A stretch of 64,000 bases of DNA from Spirochaetaceae bacterium (GTDB taxonomy: Bacteria > Spirochaetota > Spirochaetia > SZUA-6 > DRHE01). Below are positions 51,406 to 61,830 of this stretch, in pieces (position 1 is the stretch's first letter; each line of letters opens with the position of its first letter). A model generated the notes under the pieces. That model ran no database searches and was not told the DNA's origin. It saw nothing but the letters and a program-made list of their open reading frames with translations. Location: assembly GCA_020353535.1 (NCBI GenBank), contig CP070696.1, forward strand, positions 2,174,992 through 2,238,991, given 5' to 3'. The translations under genes were made by a program, and so were the position numbers.

Positions 51406-52437
51406 ATGAAGACTAACGCCGACAAAGCCTCGGTTTTGGATACATCGGAAGTCGATTCGGCGGTGCGTCAGGGCGTGGCCCGCCTGATCGAAAACATCAA
51501 ATCCGTCATATATATCGATACCCACAAGCTTGAGTACATCATCGCCGCCCAGATAGCCGGCGGCCACGTGATGCTTGCCGACGCCCACGGGGTCGGTAAA
51601 ACCTCCCTGGCCCGCGCTCTGGCCGGATCGATCCAATGGGTGGAGGTGGAGGATGAAACTTCCCTAAACAGTGGGGACTCCGGGGATGGCCACGGGATCA
51701 AGCATTTCAGCCGCATCCAGTGCACCGTGGACCTTCTGCCTCAGGATATCCTCGGCTTCAGCCGTTTTCTGGGCACCTCCAGCCAGCTCGCCTTCATCCC
51801 CGGTCCGATCTTCGCCCACTATGTGCTCTGCGACGAGATCAATCTGCTTACCCCCAAGACTCAAGGATCTTTCTTTCAGGCCATGGAGGAGCAAACCGTG
51901 ACCGTGGAGAGCAAGACCTACGAGCTCCCCGATCCTTTCTTCATCATCTCTACGATGAACCTCAAGGGGGTGCACCTGTTCCCACTGCCGGCTCCGCAGC
52001 TGGATCGCTTCATGGTGCAGCTGTCCATGGGTTACCCCGATTCCCAGGATGAGGCGGCCATCATCAAGCAGCACGGCCGGGATGATGCCTGGAGCCGCTT
52101 CGCTCCGGTGATTACCTCCGCGGAGATGCTCCAGTGGCAGAAGCTGGTGGACAGCGTGAGCATCCACACCGACGTAGTCGACTACATCGTAGCCTGCGTC
52201 CGCCAGACCCGGCACCACCCCGATGTGCTGATGGGCGCAAGCCCCCGGACCGGGGTCAAGGTGTCCCGACTGGCCAGGGCTCTGGCCTTGCTGCGGGGAC
52301 AGGACTATGTGACCATCGATCTGGTTAAGGAGATCTTTCTGCCGGCGGTATCCCACCGTCTGGTCATGCAGGATGCCTCCCAGTCATCCATACCGCTTCT
52401 CGAGGAGATCCTCAAAACCGTACCCGTCAGCGCATGA
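51406..52437 (+). CDS. moxR: MoxR-family AAA+ ATPase
   Basis: This 343-residue protein has VMLADAHGVGKTSLARALAG (Walker A), YVLCDEINLLTPKTQGSFFQAMEEQ (Walker B and sensor region), IISTMNLKG and VKVSRLARALALLRGQDYVT. The Walker A reads AHGVGKT, a MoxR variant. MoxR proteins act as chaperones for partner proteins encoded beside them. It overlaps the DUF58 gene by four bases, the standard MoxR-DUF58-transglutaminase arrangement. Confidence 0.94.
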   Translation: MKTNADKASVLDTSEVDSAVRQGVARLIENIKSVIYIDTHKLEYIIAAQIAGGHVMLADAHGVGKTSLARALAGSIQWVEVEDETSLNSGDSGDGHGIKHFSRIQCTVDLLPQDILGFSRFLGTSSQLAFIPGPIFAHYVLCDEINLLTPKTQGSFFQAMEEQTVTVESKTYELPDPFFIISTMNLKGVHLFPLPAPQLDRFMVQLSMGYPDSQDEAAIIKQHGRDDAWSRFAPVITSAEMLQWQKLVDSVSIHTDVVDYIVACVRQTRHHPDVLMGASPRTGVKVSRLARALALLRGQDYVTIDLVKEIFLPAVSHRLVMQDASQSSIPLLEEILKTVPVSA

Positions 52438-53756
52438 ACGAATCCGCTGTAACGACCCGCAGTCCTTCGATTCAGATGATTCTTCGGCGCTGGCTGCGGA
52501 GCTTTCTTTTCTACTACCCCCTCACCCTGGCTGGCTCTCTGCTTCTGGCGGCGGCCCTTTTCCTTTTGGGACGCAGCCTGGCTCAGGAGAATCCCTACGG
52601 CGTGCTCCTTGCTCTTGCAGGCTTGCTGGTGCTCTCCGCACTTTCTGTAACAGCCCGCCTGCAGGCAAACAGGTATCGACGCAGGCAAGTCCACTGGCAC
52701 TGGGATTCATCCGTGCCCCTGTACGCCCGACGGACCGGCCTCAACCAGGGGTTGGTCACCGAAGCGCTGCGCACCCTGCCCTTCTTCCGCGTTCATTTCG
52801 CACTGAAAGGCACGTTGAAGGTGGGTCGAAAGGCATCCCTGAGGATTCAGCGGGAGATCTCCTTCGCCGAGGGGACGCGCCACCCCGTTGAACTGTACTT
52901 CCCCCTATGCGGTCCTTTCGCCTGCACGGGGCGCTTTGCGGTGCGGGACATCTTCGGCCTGAGCCGCGCCCGCTTCGGGGAGACGTTGTTGCGAAAGCTC
53001 ACAGTTCAGCCGGCCTCCTTCGCCCAGAAGAGCATTCCCGTGCCTGAACCCTCGGTGGGTTTCGAAGAGACCAGCAGGAAACGCAGCTCCGATGAAGAAA
53101 AGTACTACATGCGGGAGTACCTTCCGGGAGACCGCTTTCGGGACATCAACTGGAAGGTCTCCAGCCGGCTGGATGAGCTGATCACCCGTATATCCCCGGT
53201 CACTCAGGAGAAGACCACCATCCTGCCGGTGGTATTGCGAAACTTCCGGGATCGGGAGACAGAGACGCTGGAGTCCATCGTGCACCTGAACGTCATCAAG
53301 AGCTGGTTAATGGCCTTCCTCCGGGTTATGAAGCAGGAGCACCCGGAGATGCAGTTTCGCATCACCTCCCCAAGCGGCAGCTGGCTCCTGCAGAGCGACG
53401 AGGACATCGAGCGTTTCGGCTGGGAACTACCGGGCATTTTTTTCCAGAGAGAAGCGGGATCGATGTTTCAGGCCCCCGCTGAGGAGGAGCTGTTCATCTT
53501 CTCCACCGCCTTCGATCGCGGGCTGCCTGCCTTCTTGGCCGCTCAGGCTCAAGTCCGGCAGTACATCTTTCGAACGGCCGTAGCTGAGGAGGGGCAAGAG
53601 CAAGAACGTACGCCCCTGGTTCTGTTTCAAGGCAGTTGTGCCTGTCTGCCCGGCTCCTGGATTCTGCGCAGAGAGCCGGGGCTCAAGACTCCCCGGGTCG
53701 CCTCCCCCGCCTTCGGAAGGCTGGAGGAGGAAGCCCTGTCTGTGAGGGTACTGTAG
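52434..53756 (+). CDS. DUF58 protein with two N-terminal membrane segments
   Basis: This 440-residue protein has two hydrophobic segments (about 28-45 and 56-75), followed by a soluble region with the DUF58 signature YYMREYLPGDRFRDINWKVS (about residues 223-242), which includes the REYxPGD and INWK elements. The C-terminal half has a VWA-like beta-alpha pattern. It is coupled to moxR upstream and abuts the transglutaminase gene downstream. The exact role of DUF58 proteins is not known. Confidence 0.92.
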   Translation: MNESAVTTRSPSIQMILRRWLRSFLFYYPLTLAGSLLLAAALFLLGRSLAQENPYGVLLALAGLLVLSALSVTARLQANRYRRRQVHWHWDSSVPLYARRTGLNQGLVTEALRTLPFFRVHFALKGTLKVGRKASLRIQREISFAEGTRHPVELYFPLCGPFACTGRFAVRDIFGLSRARFGETLLRKLTVQPASFAQKSIPVPEPSVGFEETSRKRSSDEEKYYMREYLPGDRFRDINWKVSSRLDELITRISPVTQEKTTILPVVLRNFRDRETETLESIVHLNVIKSWLMAFLRVMKQEHPEMQFRITSPSGSWLLQSDEDIERFGWELPGIFFQREAGSMFQAPAEEELFIFSTAFDRGLPAFLAAQAQVRQYIFRTAVAEEGQEQERTPLVLFQGSCACLPGSWILRREPGLKTPRVASPAFGRLEEEALSVRVL

Positions 53757-55985
53757 ATGAAGCATTTTTTGTTCTTTACCCGTCTTGGTCTATACCTGAT
53801 CACCTTTGCCCTACCGATCCTGCATCCGGCCATCGTGGTGCCCTACGATCGGGTGGGATTAATTTTCTGGTTTCTGCTCATCCCGGCGGAGATGGCCATC
53901 GCCTTTTACCTCTCTCCGCCGCGTTTCCGTATCCGTACATGGCTGCTTGCCGCAGGTATCCCCATCGGATTGTTCGTCCTTTTCATAGCCGGATTCGAGC
54001 TGTCCACCCTGCTGTACGGACTTGGCGCAGTAGCCGCTTTCATACTAACCTCACTGGTTTTCAAAACCGAGGGCCTGGGCCGCTCCATCGCGGTCCTGGA
54101 ACCGTTCCTCCTGGGAGTGATTGCCTACCGGATCTTGAGCTTTTCCAGGGCTTCGGAGGAGCTCGCCCGCGAGGCTAGCGGTATCACTCAGGTCATTCTC
54201 ATCCTCATTCCCCTGGCCTTTCTCCTGCACGGCATCGTACTGTACCTGAGCGAGTTTCACGCTAGGGGCAGCAGACGGGGTTTGCGGGAGGTCGTCCTCT
54301 TCCTGCTGATAGCCGTACCGCTGTTCCTGGTAGTGAGTTTTATCCTGCCTCCGGACTTCGTCAGCCACTCTGTCGCCCTGAATCGTATCGAGCGGGACAT
54401 AAAGCCCAAGCCGGTGCCTCTTGACGAGAGAGGTCCGGGTTGGCCGGGAGGAAACCTCCTCTCGGAGGACGGGGAATGGCTGGATATGCAGGGGGAGCAG
54501 CAGGGCGATGGAGATTCCTCGGAAGGCAACCCGAGTGAAGCCGGCAAGAATGCCCTGGAAGGGATTCCTTCTGATCAGTGGAACGAAGCCGGGTTGGAGC
54601 AGGGGGCGGAAAGCAAGCAGTACGCCGTCATGGTCCTGGCCAGTCCGGTCGAACCGGTGTACGCCGCGGATGCCTACTTCGGGGATTTCGATTCGGAAGC
54701 GGGATTCCTGTTTTCGCGGGATGAACCACTGAATGAGCTGACCTATCTGCGGTTTCTCGAGACCTGGAACAATCCGGATCGACCCCAGGAGAGGTTGCGC
54801 CAGAGCACCGAGATCACCTATTTCTCCACTCTGCCGGAACGGTATATCCCCTACCGGCCTCAGAGCATCGAGCCAACCGTGCTCAAGCGGCAGTATAATC
54901 CTTTTCAGTACTCTTACACCGCCACCTCCCAGCTCAGCCGCTCGGGACCCCGGGATTGGGCGGCGATCCCCGGTTTGAGCCCTGCGGAGAGACTCCGTCT
55001 GGAGCCTTTTCTCCGAATTCCCCTGTCCGAAGAGCACCGCCGGAGCTTTGTCTCCTATCTGGAAACGGCGGTGGGGGAGAAAACCGGCTATTTCGAACGG
55101 ATCGAGGCGATTCTGAAGAGCTTCTCCACCTTCCAGTACGATATAGGCTTCGATGATTTCACCTCGGTGGCCAAGATGGAACGTTTTCTCGTGGAGAAGC
55201 GGCAGGGGGACTGCACAGAGTTTTCCAACACCTCGGCGATCCTGCTCCGCCTGGCGGGCATCCCCGCCCGGGTGGTGACAGGTTACCTCGCTTCCCGGGA
55301 TCTGCAGAGCTTCGCTCATCTGAGGGGACTGTTCATGCTGAGGGAGGCGATTCCGGAGCTCCAGGAGCATCCCTTCCGGGACCTGTACCTGGTGACCACT
55401 GCGCAGCGTCACTCCTGGGTCCAGGTCTACGTCCCATCCCTGGGGTGGGTTGATTTCGAATCCACCGCCTATGCCCTGCCGCCGCCTCCCGGGCGCAATC
55501 CCAACTCGATGAACGTGGTAATCCCCCTGATCCAGGGGGAAGAGATGGAGCGCCGCGTATTTCGCTTCCCCTGGCTCCTGACCCTGCAGTTCCTGCTAGC
55601 CCTGACTGCGCTGATCCTGGTGGGTATCTACGCCTTCCGCTTCGCCCGCAAGCTGTACCTCAAGGCTGCCGTTCGCCGGCAGGATCTCCGCGCCCTCAAA
55701 GCCCTGTACACCTTGCTGCTCATCCAGCTGGCGGAAAGGGGACTCGAGGTGAAGCGTCCCTTCCTCACCCCCATGGAGTACGCGGAGGATCACCCGGAGC
55801 TCAGCCGCTTCGCCGAAATCTACACGATGCTGCGCTTCCGGGAAAATCTGAAACCTGAAGAACGAGCCGAGGCCTGGGAAGCACTACTCGCCAGCTACCG
55901 GGAGATCCTCGAGGCCAGCCTGCGTCCCGGTTTGTTTCCCGCACTGCGACGTACTTTCAGCCTGAAGGGATTGTACTACTCGTGA
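53757..55985 (+). CDS. Membrane transglutaminase-like protein (TgpA family)
   Basis: This 742-residue protein has about six N-terminal membrane segments (1-210). A periplasmic region follows with the transglutaminase core: QGDCTEFSNTSAILLRLAGI (Cys), QRHSWVQVYVPSLGWVDFEST (His and Asp). Another membrane segment lies near 610, with a cytoplasmic helical domain after it. The gene begins directly after the DUF58 stop and overlaps the next gene by four bases. TgpA homologues are periplasmic and needed for growth in some bacteria; their substrate is unknown. Confidence 0.93.
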   Translation: MKHFLFFTRLGLYLITFALPILHPAIVVPYDRVGLIFWFLLIPAEMAIAFYLSPPRFRIRTWLLAAGIPIGLFVLFIAGFELSTLLYGLGAVAAFILTSLVFKTEGLGRSIAVLEPFLLGVIAYRILSFSRASEELAREASGITQVILILIPLAFLLHGIVLYLSEFHARGSRRGLREVVLFLLIAVPLFLVVSFILPPDFVSHSVALNRIERDIKPKPVPLDERGPGWPGGNLLSEDGEWLDMQGEQQGDGDSSEGNPSEAGKNALEGIPSDQWNEAGLEQGAESKQYAVMVLASPVEPVYAADAYFGDFDSEAGFLFSRDEPLNELTYLRFLETWNNPDRPQERLRQSTEITYFSTLPERYIPYRPQSIEPTVLKRQYNPFQYSYTATSQLSRSGPRDWAAIPGLSPAERLRLEPFLRIPLSEEHRRSFVSYLETAVGEKTGYFERIEAILKSFSTFQYDIGFDDFTSVAKMERFLVEKRQGDCTEFSNTSAILLRLAGIPARVVTGYLASRDLQSFAHLRGLFMLREAIPELQEHPFRDLYLVTTAQRHSWVQVYVPSLGWVDFESTAYALPPPPGRNPNSMNVVIPLIQGEEMERRVFRFPWLLTLQFLLALTALILVGIYAFRFARKLYLKAAVRRQDLRALKALYTLLLIQLAERGLEVKRPFLTPMEYAEDHPELSRFAEIYTMLRFRENLKPEERAEAWEALLASYREILEASLRPGLFPALRRTFSLKGLYYS

Positions 55986-57274
55986 GATCCGCCCCGCCCG
56001 GCCTGCGGCCGCGCCACCCCTCGCCGGGCCGCCTCACCCTGATGCTGCTCGTCCTCTCTGCGCTGCTGGCCCTATCGACCTGCCGCCATCGCTCCGACTG
56101 GGTGATGTTCCGGGGACAGCAGGGCCGGGGCTACACCGCCAACACCCTGCGCGCTCCCCTGGCCGCCAAGTGGAAGCTGCAGCTTCAACTGGCGGCCGAG
56201 CCGACCTACGCTTTCAACAATCCCGTAGTTCTGGACGGTACGATCTACTTCGGTTCTACGGACGGAAATTTCTACGCTCTTGATATCGAGAGCGGCTATA
56301 TGAACTGGGTGTTCAAGACTCGCGGAGCCATCAATTCGATCCCCTTCGCGGATTCTCAAAATGTGTACTTCGGCAACAATGTGGGCAAGCTCTACGCAGT
56401 CTCCCAGGAAAAGGGCGCCGAGGTGTGGTCTGTCCAGACGGATTCTACGGTACAGTCCTCGATCGTCGGCTACGAAAACTTCATCATCTTCACCAGTGAC
56501 GGCGGCACCGCCTACTTCGTGACGCCCAAAGGGGAGCAGCTGTTCACCCTGCCCAACCCGGTCTGGCACTACAACACCTTCCAGGTGTACGAGGACGTGC
56601 TGTACTTCGCCCCCGGACCGCCGACCAGACCCCATGCCTTCGGCGCCTTCGACCTCAACGACAGAGCCTACCTGTGGATCCTGGATACATCCCAGTTCCA
56701 GGCCGTCTGGTATTCCTTCCCCGCCCTTAAAGGGGATTTGCTGTACTTCTCCACCGCCACCTACCGGGGGGAGTATTGGAACTTCGACTACTACGCCTTC
56801 GAGAGGGAGACCGGAGAGATGGTCTGGAAGTATTCGGATCTCTCGGATTGGGGCGAGATGTTTCAGGTCGACTCCGGGCGGATGTTTTCAGACAACATGA
56901 AGCTCCTCGACTACCTGGCCCCGGCGATCTGGCGAAACCTGGTCATCTACACAAGCGGAGACACGTTGGTACGGGCCTTTCAGGCGGGGAACGGCGCCCT
57001 GGCCTGGACCCGCTCCTTCGATTCCCCCACCACCAGCGCCCCCACCGTAGCCGGCAACCGCCTGTACTTCGGCATCGAAGCCGATGAGGCCTACCAGGCG
57101 GGTATCCCTGGAGGAAGACCGCCCCGACTCGTGTGTCTGGCCGCCAGAAACGGCCGCCTGCTCTGGGAGATGGAGCTGGAAGGAGCGTTGCTCAGCGCCC
57201 CGGTGATCGCCGGCAGGTGGATGGTCTTCGGCACGGACCGGAATTTCTTCTACGTACTGGAAGAGGTGTATTAA
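55982..57274 (+). CDS. Putative lipoprotein with PQQ-like beta-propeller repeats
   Basis: This 430-residue protein starts from GTG 55982 and has a hydrophobic N-terminal region ending LLALSTCRH (lipobox LSTC, cysteine near residue 34). The mature part contains propeller repeats of the WxY-A/TxDG form: DGTIYFGSTDGNFYALDIES, NVYFGNNVGKLYAVSQEKG and LVCLAARNGRLLWEMELEG. It resembles BamB/PQQ-domain scaffolds rather than an enzyme. It ends the MoxR-DUF58-transglutaminase operon, where a VWA-domain gene is often found in other species. Confidence 0.88.
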   Translation: MRSAPPGLRPRHPSPGRLTLMLLVLSALLALSTCRHRSDWVMFRGQQGRGYTANTLRAPLAAKWKLQLQLAAEPTYAFNNPVVLDGTIYFGSTDGNFYALDIESGYMNWVFKTRGAINSIPFADSQNVYFGNNVGKLYAVSQEKGAEVWSVQTDSTVQSSIVGYENFIIFTSDGGTAYFVTPKGEQLFTLPNPVWHYNTFQVYEDVLYFAPGPPTRPHAFGAFDLNDRAYLWILDTSQFQAVWYSFPALKGDLLYFSTATYRGEYWNFDYYAFERETGEMVWKYSDLSDWGEMFQVDSGRMFSDNMKLLDYLAPAIWRNLVIYTSGDTLVRAFQAGNGALAWTRSFDSPTTSAPTVAGNRLYFGIEADEAYQAGIPGGRPPRLVCLAARNGRLLWEMELEGALLSAPVIAGRWMVFGTDRNFFYVLEEVY

Positions 57275-57317
57275 TCAGCCACACAGGGCTCAAGGTCGAG
57301 TACTCACACCACTGCAC

Positions 57318-58340
57318 TCATGTGATCGCAACGTCGGCTTGTTCGAGAAAGGCCTCCACAACCGCGGCAGCGTTTTGCACAGGAGTTCCCGGCTGAAGCG
57401 CCTTGGCCGGAGCCAGGATATAGCCGCCACCCCGTCCCATCTCGCTGCACAGCCGCTGAACCTCCTCCCTGATCTCCTGGGGTGAGCCGAACTGAATCAC
57501 CGATTGAGAGCCCAAACCGCCCCAGAAGCAGATCCGACCGCCATATTTTTTTTTCAGCTCGTACGGATCCATGGCTTCCGGTTGCACGCTTTCCAGCACA
57601 TCGAGCCCGATCTCCACGATGTCGCTCATTACATCGGTCACGCTTCCGCAGCAGTGGCTCAAGGCCAGCTTACCACCCTCATGAGTCAGTTGGTACATCC
57701 GCCTCAGCCGCGGTTTCAAATATCGACGCCATTTCTCCGGACCAAGAAGCACTCCCTCCTGATAGCCCCAGTCATCGCTGAACATTATGCCGTCGACGGG
57801 CAACTCAAGCAGCCGTTCCACGATCTTCATTTGATGCTGAGCAATCCCTTCGATCAATGCATCGTAAAACTCTGGATTCGCCGCTGAATCCATCAGGGCC
57901 TCTTCGAAACCGCGCAGAGTCCAGGAACGTTCGAAAAGACCCAGACTGAAAGTAGCTACCAGGAAGCGGTCCGGATGCGCTTTGATGAAAGCTTCAGCTT
58001 TCTCACGCCACTCGGCGGTGAAAAAGACCTCCATCTTCGGGAACCGAAGCAGCCCAAGATCAGGATTGGATAGGGGAGCAGTTTCCACGTAATGAGGCCG
58101 TCGATCGGTCCGCCACACGGTACCGTATGGATCCATATAACGGGGAACGCTGCTCTCATCGACCCATGGCACGGGCTGAGGTATGCGGAGGATCGCAGAG
58201 CTCAAGGTATCGCGCCACTTCCTGTTGCCGTAATGACGGTCTAGCGCCAGATCCACTTCTCCCTCGAAATCCAGGGTATAAGGGATAGGTCGGGTTTCCT
58301 GATGATGTATTTGAGCGTAGACCAGTTCTTTGGCTTTCAT
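57318..58340 (-). CDS. URO-D-family protein, methyltransferase-like, third copy
   Basis: This 340-residue protein begins MKAKELVYAQIHHQETRPIP, a typical start of the uncharacterised URO-D group. It has DGIMFSDDWGYQEGVLL, the zinc site KLALSHCCGSVTDVMSD (His-Cys) and RICFWGGLGSQSVIQFGSPQ near the end. It is about 70 residues shorter than the copy at 27860. No corrinoid protein or activase is nearby. It is convergent with the preceding operon and divergent to the ABC ATPase gene. Confidence 0.87.
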   Translation of the reverse strand: MKAKELVYAQIHHQETRPIPYTLDFEGEVDLALDRHYGNRKWRDTLSSAILRIPQPVPWVDESSVPRYMDPYGTVWRTDRRPHYVETAPLSNPDLGLLRFPKMEVFFTAEWREKAEAFIKAHPDRFLVATFSLGLFERSWTLRGFEEALMDSAANPEFYDALIEGIAQHQMKIVERLLELPVDGIMFSDDWGYQEGVLLGPEKWRRYLKPRLRRMYQLTHEGGKLALSHCCGSVTDVMSDIVEIGLDVLESVQPEAMDPYELKKKYGGRICFWGGLGSQSVIQFGSPQEIREEVQRLCSEMGRGGGYILAPAKALQPGTPVQNAAAVVEAFLEQADVAIT

Positions 58341-58418
58341 TAAATTCCATCCATTGGTGGTTCTCTTGAATCAAAGCATATTCTAATTGCATCAATGTGT
58401 CAGTGTTTTCTATCGGGG

Positions 58419-58447
58419 TTGACGAAGGGGACTGGCTGTTGAATTAT
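58419..58447 (+). promoter_or_regulatory. Promoter of the two-domain ABC ATPase gene
   Basis: TTGACG (58419-58424) and AATTAT (58442-58447) are 17 bases apart. The first ATG of the gene (58452) is only four bases beyond the -10 box, while the second (58458) is ten, matching the spacing seen at other leaderless candidates. This favours 58458 as the start. Confidence 0.55.
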
Positions 58448-58457
58448 AGGCATGTCT

Positions 58458-59948
58458 ATGGCAAAACGGGGCGCAGCGACAACGGAAATCTCGGCTTCTT
58501 CGGCACGGCTCCTGCTGGATATGGAGCGGATCACGGTAAGAATGTGGGACCGCCTCATCTTTCCTGATACCAGCTGGCAGATCCGGGAAGGACAGCAGTG
58601 GGCGGTCCTGGGACCGAATGCGTCCGGCAAGACGGCCCTGGCTCGAGCTATCTGCGGTGAGCTGCCCTGCGCCGCGGGACGCATACACCGTTACGTGGGC
58701 CGAAACGGATACGATGGGATCGGATTCGTTTCCTTCGAGCTTCATCGCCGTCTCATAGCCCGTGATGCAGGTAAGGACCTGAGCCGTTTTGCCGGCCTTG
58801 CTGGCGGTAATGTGTACACCCTGACAACGGCAGGTGAGACCATCCAGGAGGGCCTTGTCGCACCGGATCCGATTCATTTCAAGCGGGTTACCGAACTGTT
58901 CGGGATCGGTGAGCTTCTGGATCGTCCGCTGCGCTTCCTTTCCAACGGCGAGACCAGAAAAACCCTCATCGCCCGGGCGTTGATGAGGAAACCGGATCTG
59001 CTGATTCTGGACGAACCCTTCGACGGGCTGGACGCTGCCTCTCGCGAGCGGCTGGAGATGGTACTGAGGGACCTGGTCCACAGCGGCCTTCACCTTGTTC
59101 TGATCACGCATCGGCGGGACGAGATCGTCCCGGAAATCTCTCATGTGCTCTGTGTAAAAGACTGCCGGGTGCTGTCTCAAGGAAAAAAACAAGAGGTGTT
59201 GATCCCAGAAACACTGGAGGCGCTCTACGGTCCGGAAGATCCGGAGGCGGAGGCGCGCCCGAAGCCGACCGTCGTTTCGTCCCCGAAACAAGAAGCGCTC
59301 ATCGAGTTCCGAAAGGTGAGCGTACGCTACGGTGAAACGCTCGCGCTTCGGTCCCTCGATTGGACCATGAGGCGGGGGGAAAACTGGGCGGTCCTGGGTC
59401 CGAACGGCTCCGGAAAAACGACCCTCATCAGCTTGATCTACGCAGACAACCTTCAGGCCTACGCCAACGACATCCGCCTCTTCGGAAAAAAGCGGGGCAG
59501 CGGCGAGAGCATCTGGGAGATCAAGCAGCGTATCGGGCATGTCTCTCCCCATCTTCAGGCAGGCTACCGCCTTGATCTGCGGGTCTTCGATGTGGTCGTC
59601 TCGGGCTTCTTCGATTCGGTAGGTCTCTACCGACGGCCGACGGAGGAACAGCAGACTGCAGCCGCTGAGTGGATCGAACGGCTCGGCATCGGCGAATTAC
59701 GAGATCGGATTTTCAGCCAGCTCTCCTACGGCGAGCGGCGTTTGGTCATCATCGTCCGGGCTCTGGTGAAGAATCCGGAGTTGCTCGCCCTGGACGAGCC
59801 CTGCCAGGGCCTGGATCCAGCCAAACGCAGGCAGGTGCTGTCCATGGTCGACCGCATCGGTTTCGATACACCCACCCAGATCCTCTATGTGACCCACCGG
59901 CAGGACGAGATGCCCCGCTGCATCACCAACATTTTGAGGCTGGGTTGA
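58458..59948 (+). CDS. Two-domain ABC ATPase (ModF-like), no membrane partner
   Basis: Beginning at ATG 58458 (MAKRGAATTE; an ATG at 58452 adds two residues), the 496-residue protein has two full ABC modules. The first has LGPNASGKTALA (Walker A), LSNGETRKTLIARALM (signature) and LLILDEPFDGLD. The second has LGPNGSGKTTLI, LSYGERRLVIIVRALV and LLALDEPCQGLD. This is the ModF/PhrA form, with both domains fused and no transmembrane part. The function is unproven; molybdenum handling has been suggested for ModF. No transporter gene is beside it. Confidence 0.9.
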   Translation: MAKRGAATTEISASSARLLLDMERITVRMWDRLIFPDTSWQIREGQQWAVLGPNASGKTALARAICGELPCAAGRIHRYVGRNGYDGIGFVSFELHRRLIARDAGKDLSRFAGLAGGNVYTLTTAGETIQEGLVAPDPIHFKRVTELFGIGELLDRPLRFLSNGETRKTLIARALMRKPDLLILDEPFDGLDAASRERLEMVLRDLVHSGLHLVLITHRRDEIVPEISHVLCVKDCRVLSQGKKQEVLIPETLEALYGPEDPEAEARPKPTVVSSPKQEALIEFRKVSVRYGETLALRSLDWTMRRGENWAVLGPNGSGKTTLISLIYADNLQAYANDIRLFGKKRGSGESIWEIKQRIGHVSPHLQAGYRLDLRVFDVVVSGFFDSVGLYRRPTEEQQTAAAEWIERLGIGELRDRIFSQLSYGERRLVIIVRALVKNPELLALDEPCQGLDPAKRRQVLSMVDRIGFDTPTQILYVTHRQDEMPRCITNILRLG

Positions 59949-59988
59949 TCGAGGCTAATCCGACTTTGAGCCCCTAGGCGGCCATCCG

Positions 59989-61821
59989 CTAGTGCGGGAT
60001 CCGGCGGACCGCACCCTTATCCGCGGAGGTGGCAAGATGCGCGTAGGCCTCGAGCGCTTTGGAGACCACCCGCCTACGCCCCGTCGGGGTGAAAGCTTCG
60101 CTGCCCCTCGCCTGCTCTTGGGCACGCCGCTCGGCAAGCTCCTTCTCCGTAATCTGCACGTCGATGCTTCGAGCCTGAATGTCGATGGAGATGCTGTCCC
60201 CCTCTTTCACCAAGGCGATGGCTCCCCCAGCAGCAGCCTCCGGCGATACATGGCCGATGGCAAGCCCCGAGGTCCCTCCGGAAAAGCGGCCGTCGGTCAC
60301 CAAAGCGCATTCCTTGCCCAGGTGTCGGGATTTGAGGTAGGAAGTGGGATAAAGCATCTCCTGCATACCCGGTCCTCCCTTGGGACCTTCGTAGCGGATA
60401 ACCACCACGTCTCCGGATTTCACCGTACCGTCGAGGATCCCTTCACAAGCCGATTCCTGGGAGGAAAAGATTTTGGCCGGTCCATTAAAACGCAGGATCG
60501 ATGCATCCACCCCGGCGGTCTTGACGATGCAGCCGTCCCGGGCGATGTTGCCGTATAGCACGGCCAGCCCGCCGTCGGTAGAATAGCAGTGCTCGATGTC
60601 CCGGATGCAGCCCTTCTCCCGGTCCCGGTCCAGCTCTTTGTATCTTGTATCCTGGGATCCCATGACCAGGTTCCGTTTTCCCCCCGGGGCTGAAGAGTAG
60701 AGTGCAAGAGCTTCATCGCTTACCGAACCCGATCGGATATCGTATTTCTCCAGAGCTTCTCCAAGACTCAGGCCGTCCACCCGCTTCACCGAGGGTTCCA
60801 ACAGGCCCCCTCTGTTCAGCTCAGCCATGATGCTCAAGATCCCTCCGGCCCGGTTGACATCCTCCACGTGGTAAGAAGAGCTGGGGGCTACCTTGCAAAG
60901 GCAGGGGATCTTCCGCGACAGGGCATCGATGTCGGCCATGGTGAAATCCACCTCCGCCTCGTTGGCGATGGCCAGAAGATGCAGCACCGTGTTAGTCGAA
61001 CCGCCCATGGCGATGTCCAGAGCCATGGCGTTCTCGAAGGCAGTCTTGGTGGCGATCGATCGCGGCAGGACGGATTCGTCTTCCTGGAAATAAAAGCCTT
61101 GCGCCATCTCCAAGATGCGAGCAGCCGCCCGTTCGAACAATCGCATGCGGTTTCTGTGGGTCGCCAGAACCGTACCGTTGCCCGGCAGGGCCATGCCGAT
61201 GGCTTCGTTGAGACAGTTCATGGAGTTGGCCGTGAACATGCCCGAACAGCTGCCGCAGGTCGGACAGGCGACCTGCTCGATCCGCTGGATCTCCTCGTCC
61301 GATACCGACTCGTCGGCGCTGAGCACCATGGCGTCGACCAGATCGTAGTGATTGCTGCCCAGCACACCGGCTTCCATCGGTCCGCCCGATACGAAGATGG
61401 TCGGCAGGTTTAATCGCATGGCGGCCATGAGCATCCCGGGAGTGATCTTGTCACAGTTGCTGATACAGACAAGGGCATCCACAGTGTGGGCATTGCACAT
61501 GTACTCCACGCTGTCCGCGATGAGGTCGCGGGAGGGCAGTGAATAGAGCATGCCGCCGTGACCCATGGCGATCCCGTCATCTACGGCGATGGTGTTGAAC
61601 TCCGCGGCGAAGCAGCCTTTGGCCTCTATAATCCGCTTCACCTGCTGCCCGATCTCATGCAGATGCACGTGTCCGGGTACGAACTGCGTGAACGAGTTGG
61701 CGATTCCGATGACCGGCCGCCCGATCTGTTCCTCTTTCATACCATTGGCGCGCCAGAGGCTCCTGGCGCCGGCCATGCGGCGTCCCTGTGTTGTAACGTT
61801 GCTGCGCAAGGGAAAAGCCAA
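59989..61821 (-). CDS. ilvD: Dihydroxy-acid dehydratase
   Basis: This 610-residue protein starts [20 protein letters not shown]. Cysteine ligands of the iron-sulfur cluster are in [21 protein letters not shown] and [20 protein letters not shown]. The tail has [34 protein letters not shown]. It dehydrates 2,3-dihydroxy-3-methylbutanoate and its homologue to the keto acids of valine and isoleucine. It follows ilvC after nine bases, so the two form an operon; ilvBN and ilvE are not in the window. Confidence 0.98.
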   Translation of the reverse strand: MAFPLRSNVTTQGRRMAGARSLWRANGMKEEQIGRPVIGIANSFTQFVPGHVHLHEIGQQVKRIIEAKGCFAAEFNTIAVDDGIAMGHGGMLYSLPSRDLIADSVEYMCNAHTVDALVCISNCDKITPGMLMAAMRLNLPTIFVSGGPMEAGVLGSNHYDLVDAMVLSADESVSDEEIQRIEQVACPTCGSCSGMFTANSMNCLNEAIGMALPGNGTVLATHRNRMRLFERAAARILEMAQGFYFQEDESVLPRSIATKTAFENAMALDIAMGGSTNTVLHLLAIANEAEVDFTMADIDALSRKIPCLCKVAPSSSYHVEDVNRAGGILSIMAELNRGGLLEPSVKRVDGLSLGEALEKYDIRSGSVSDEALALYSSAPGGKRNLVMGSQDTRYKELDRDREKGCIRDIEHCYSTDGGLAVLYGNIARDGCIVKTAGVDASILRFNGPAKIFSSQESACEGILDGTVKSGDVVVIRYEGPKGGPGMQEMLYPTSYLKSRHLGKECALVTDGRFSGGTSGLAIGHVSPEAAAGGAIALVKEGDSISIDIQARSIDVQITEKELAERRAQEQARGSEAFTPTGRRRVVSKALEAYAHLATSADKGAVRRIPH

Positions 61822-61830
61822 TTGGTCCTC

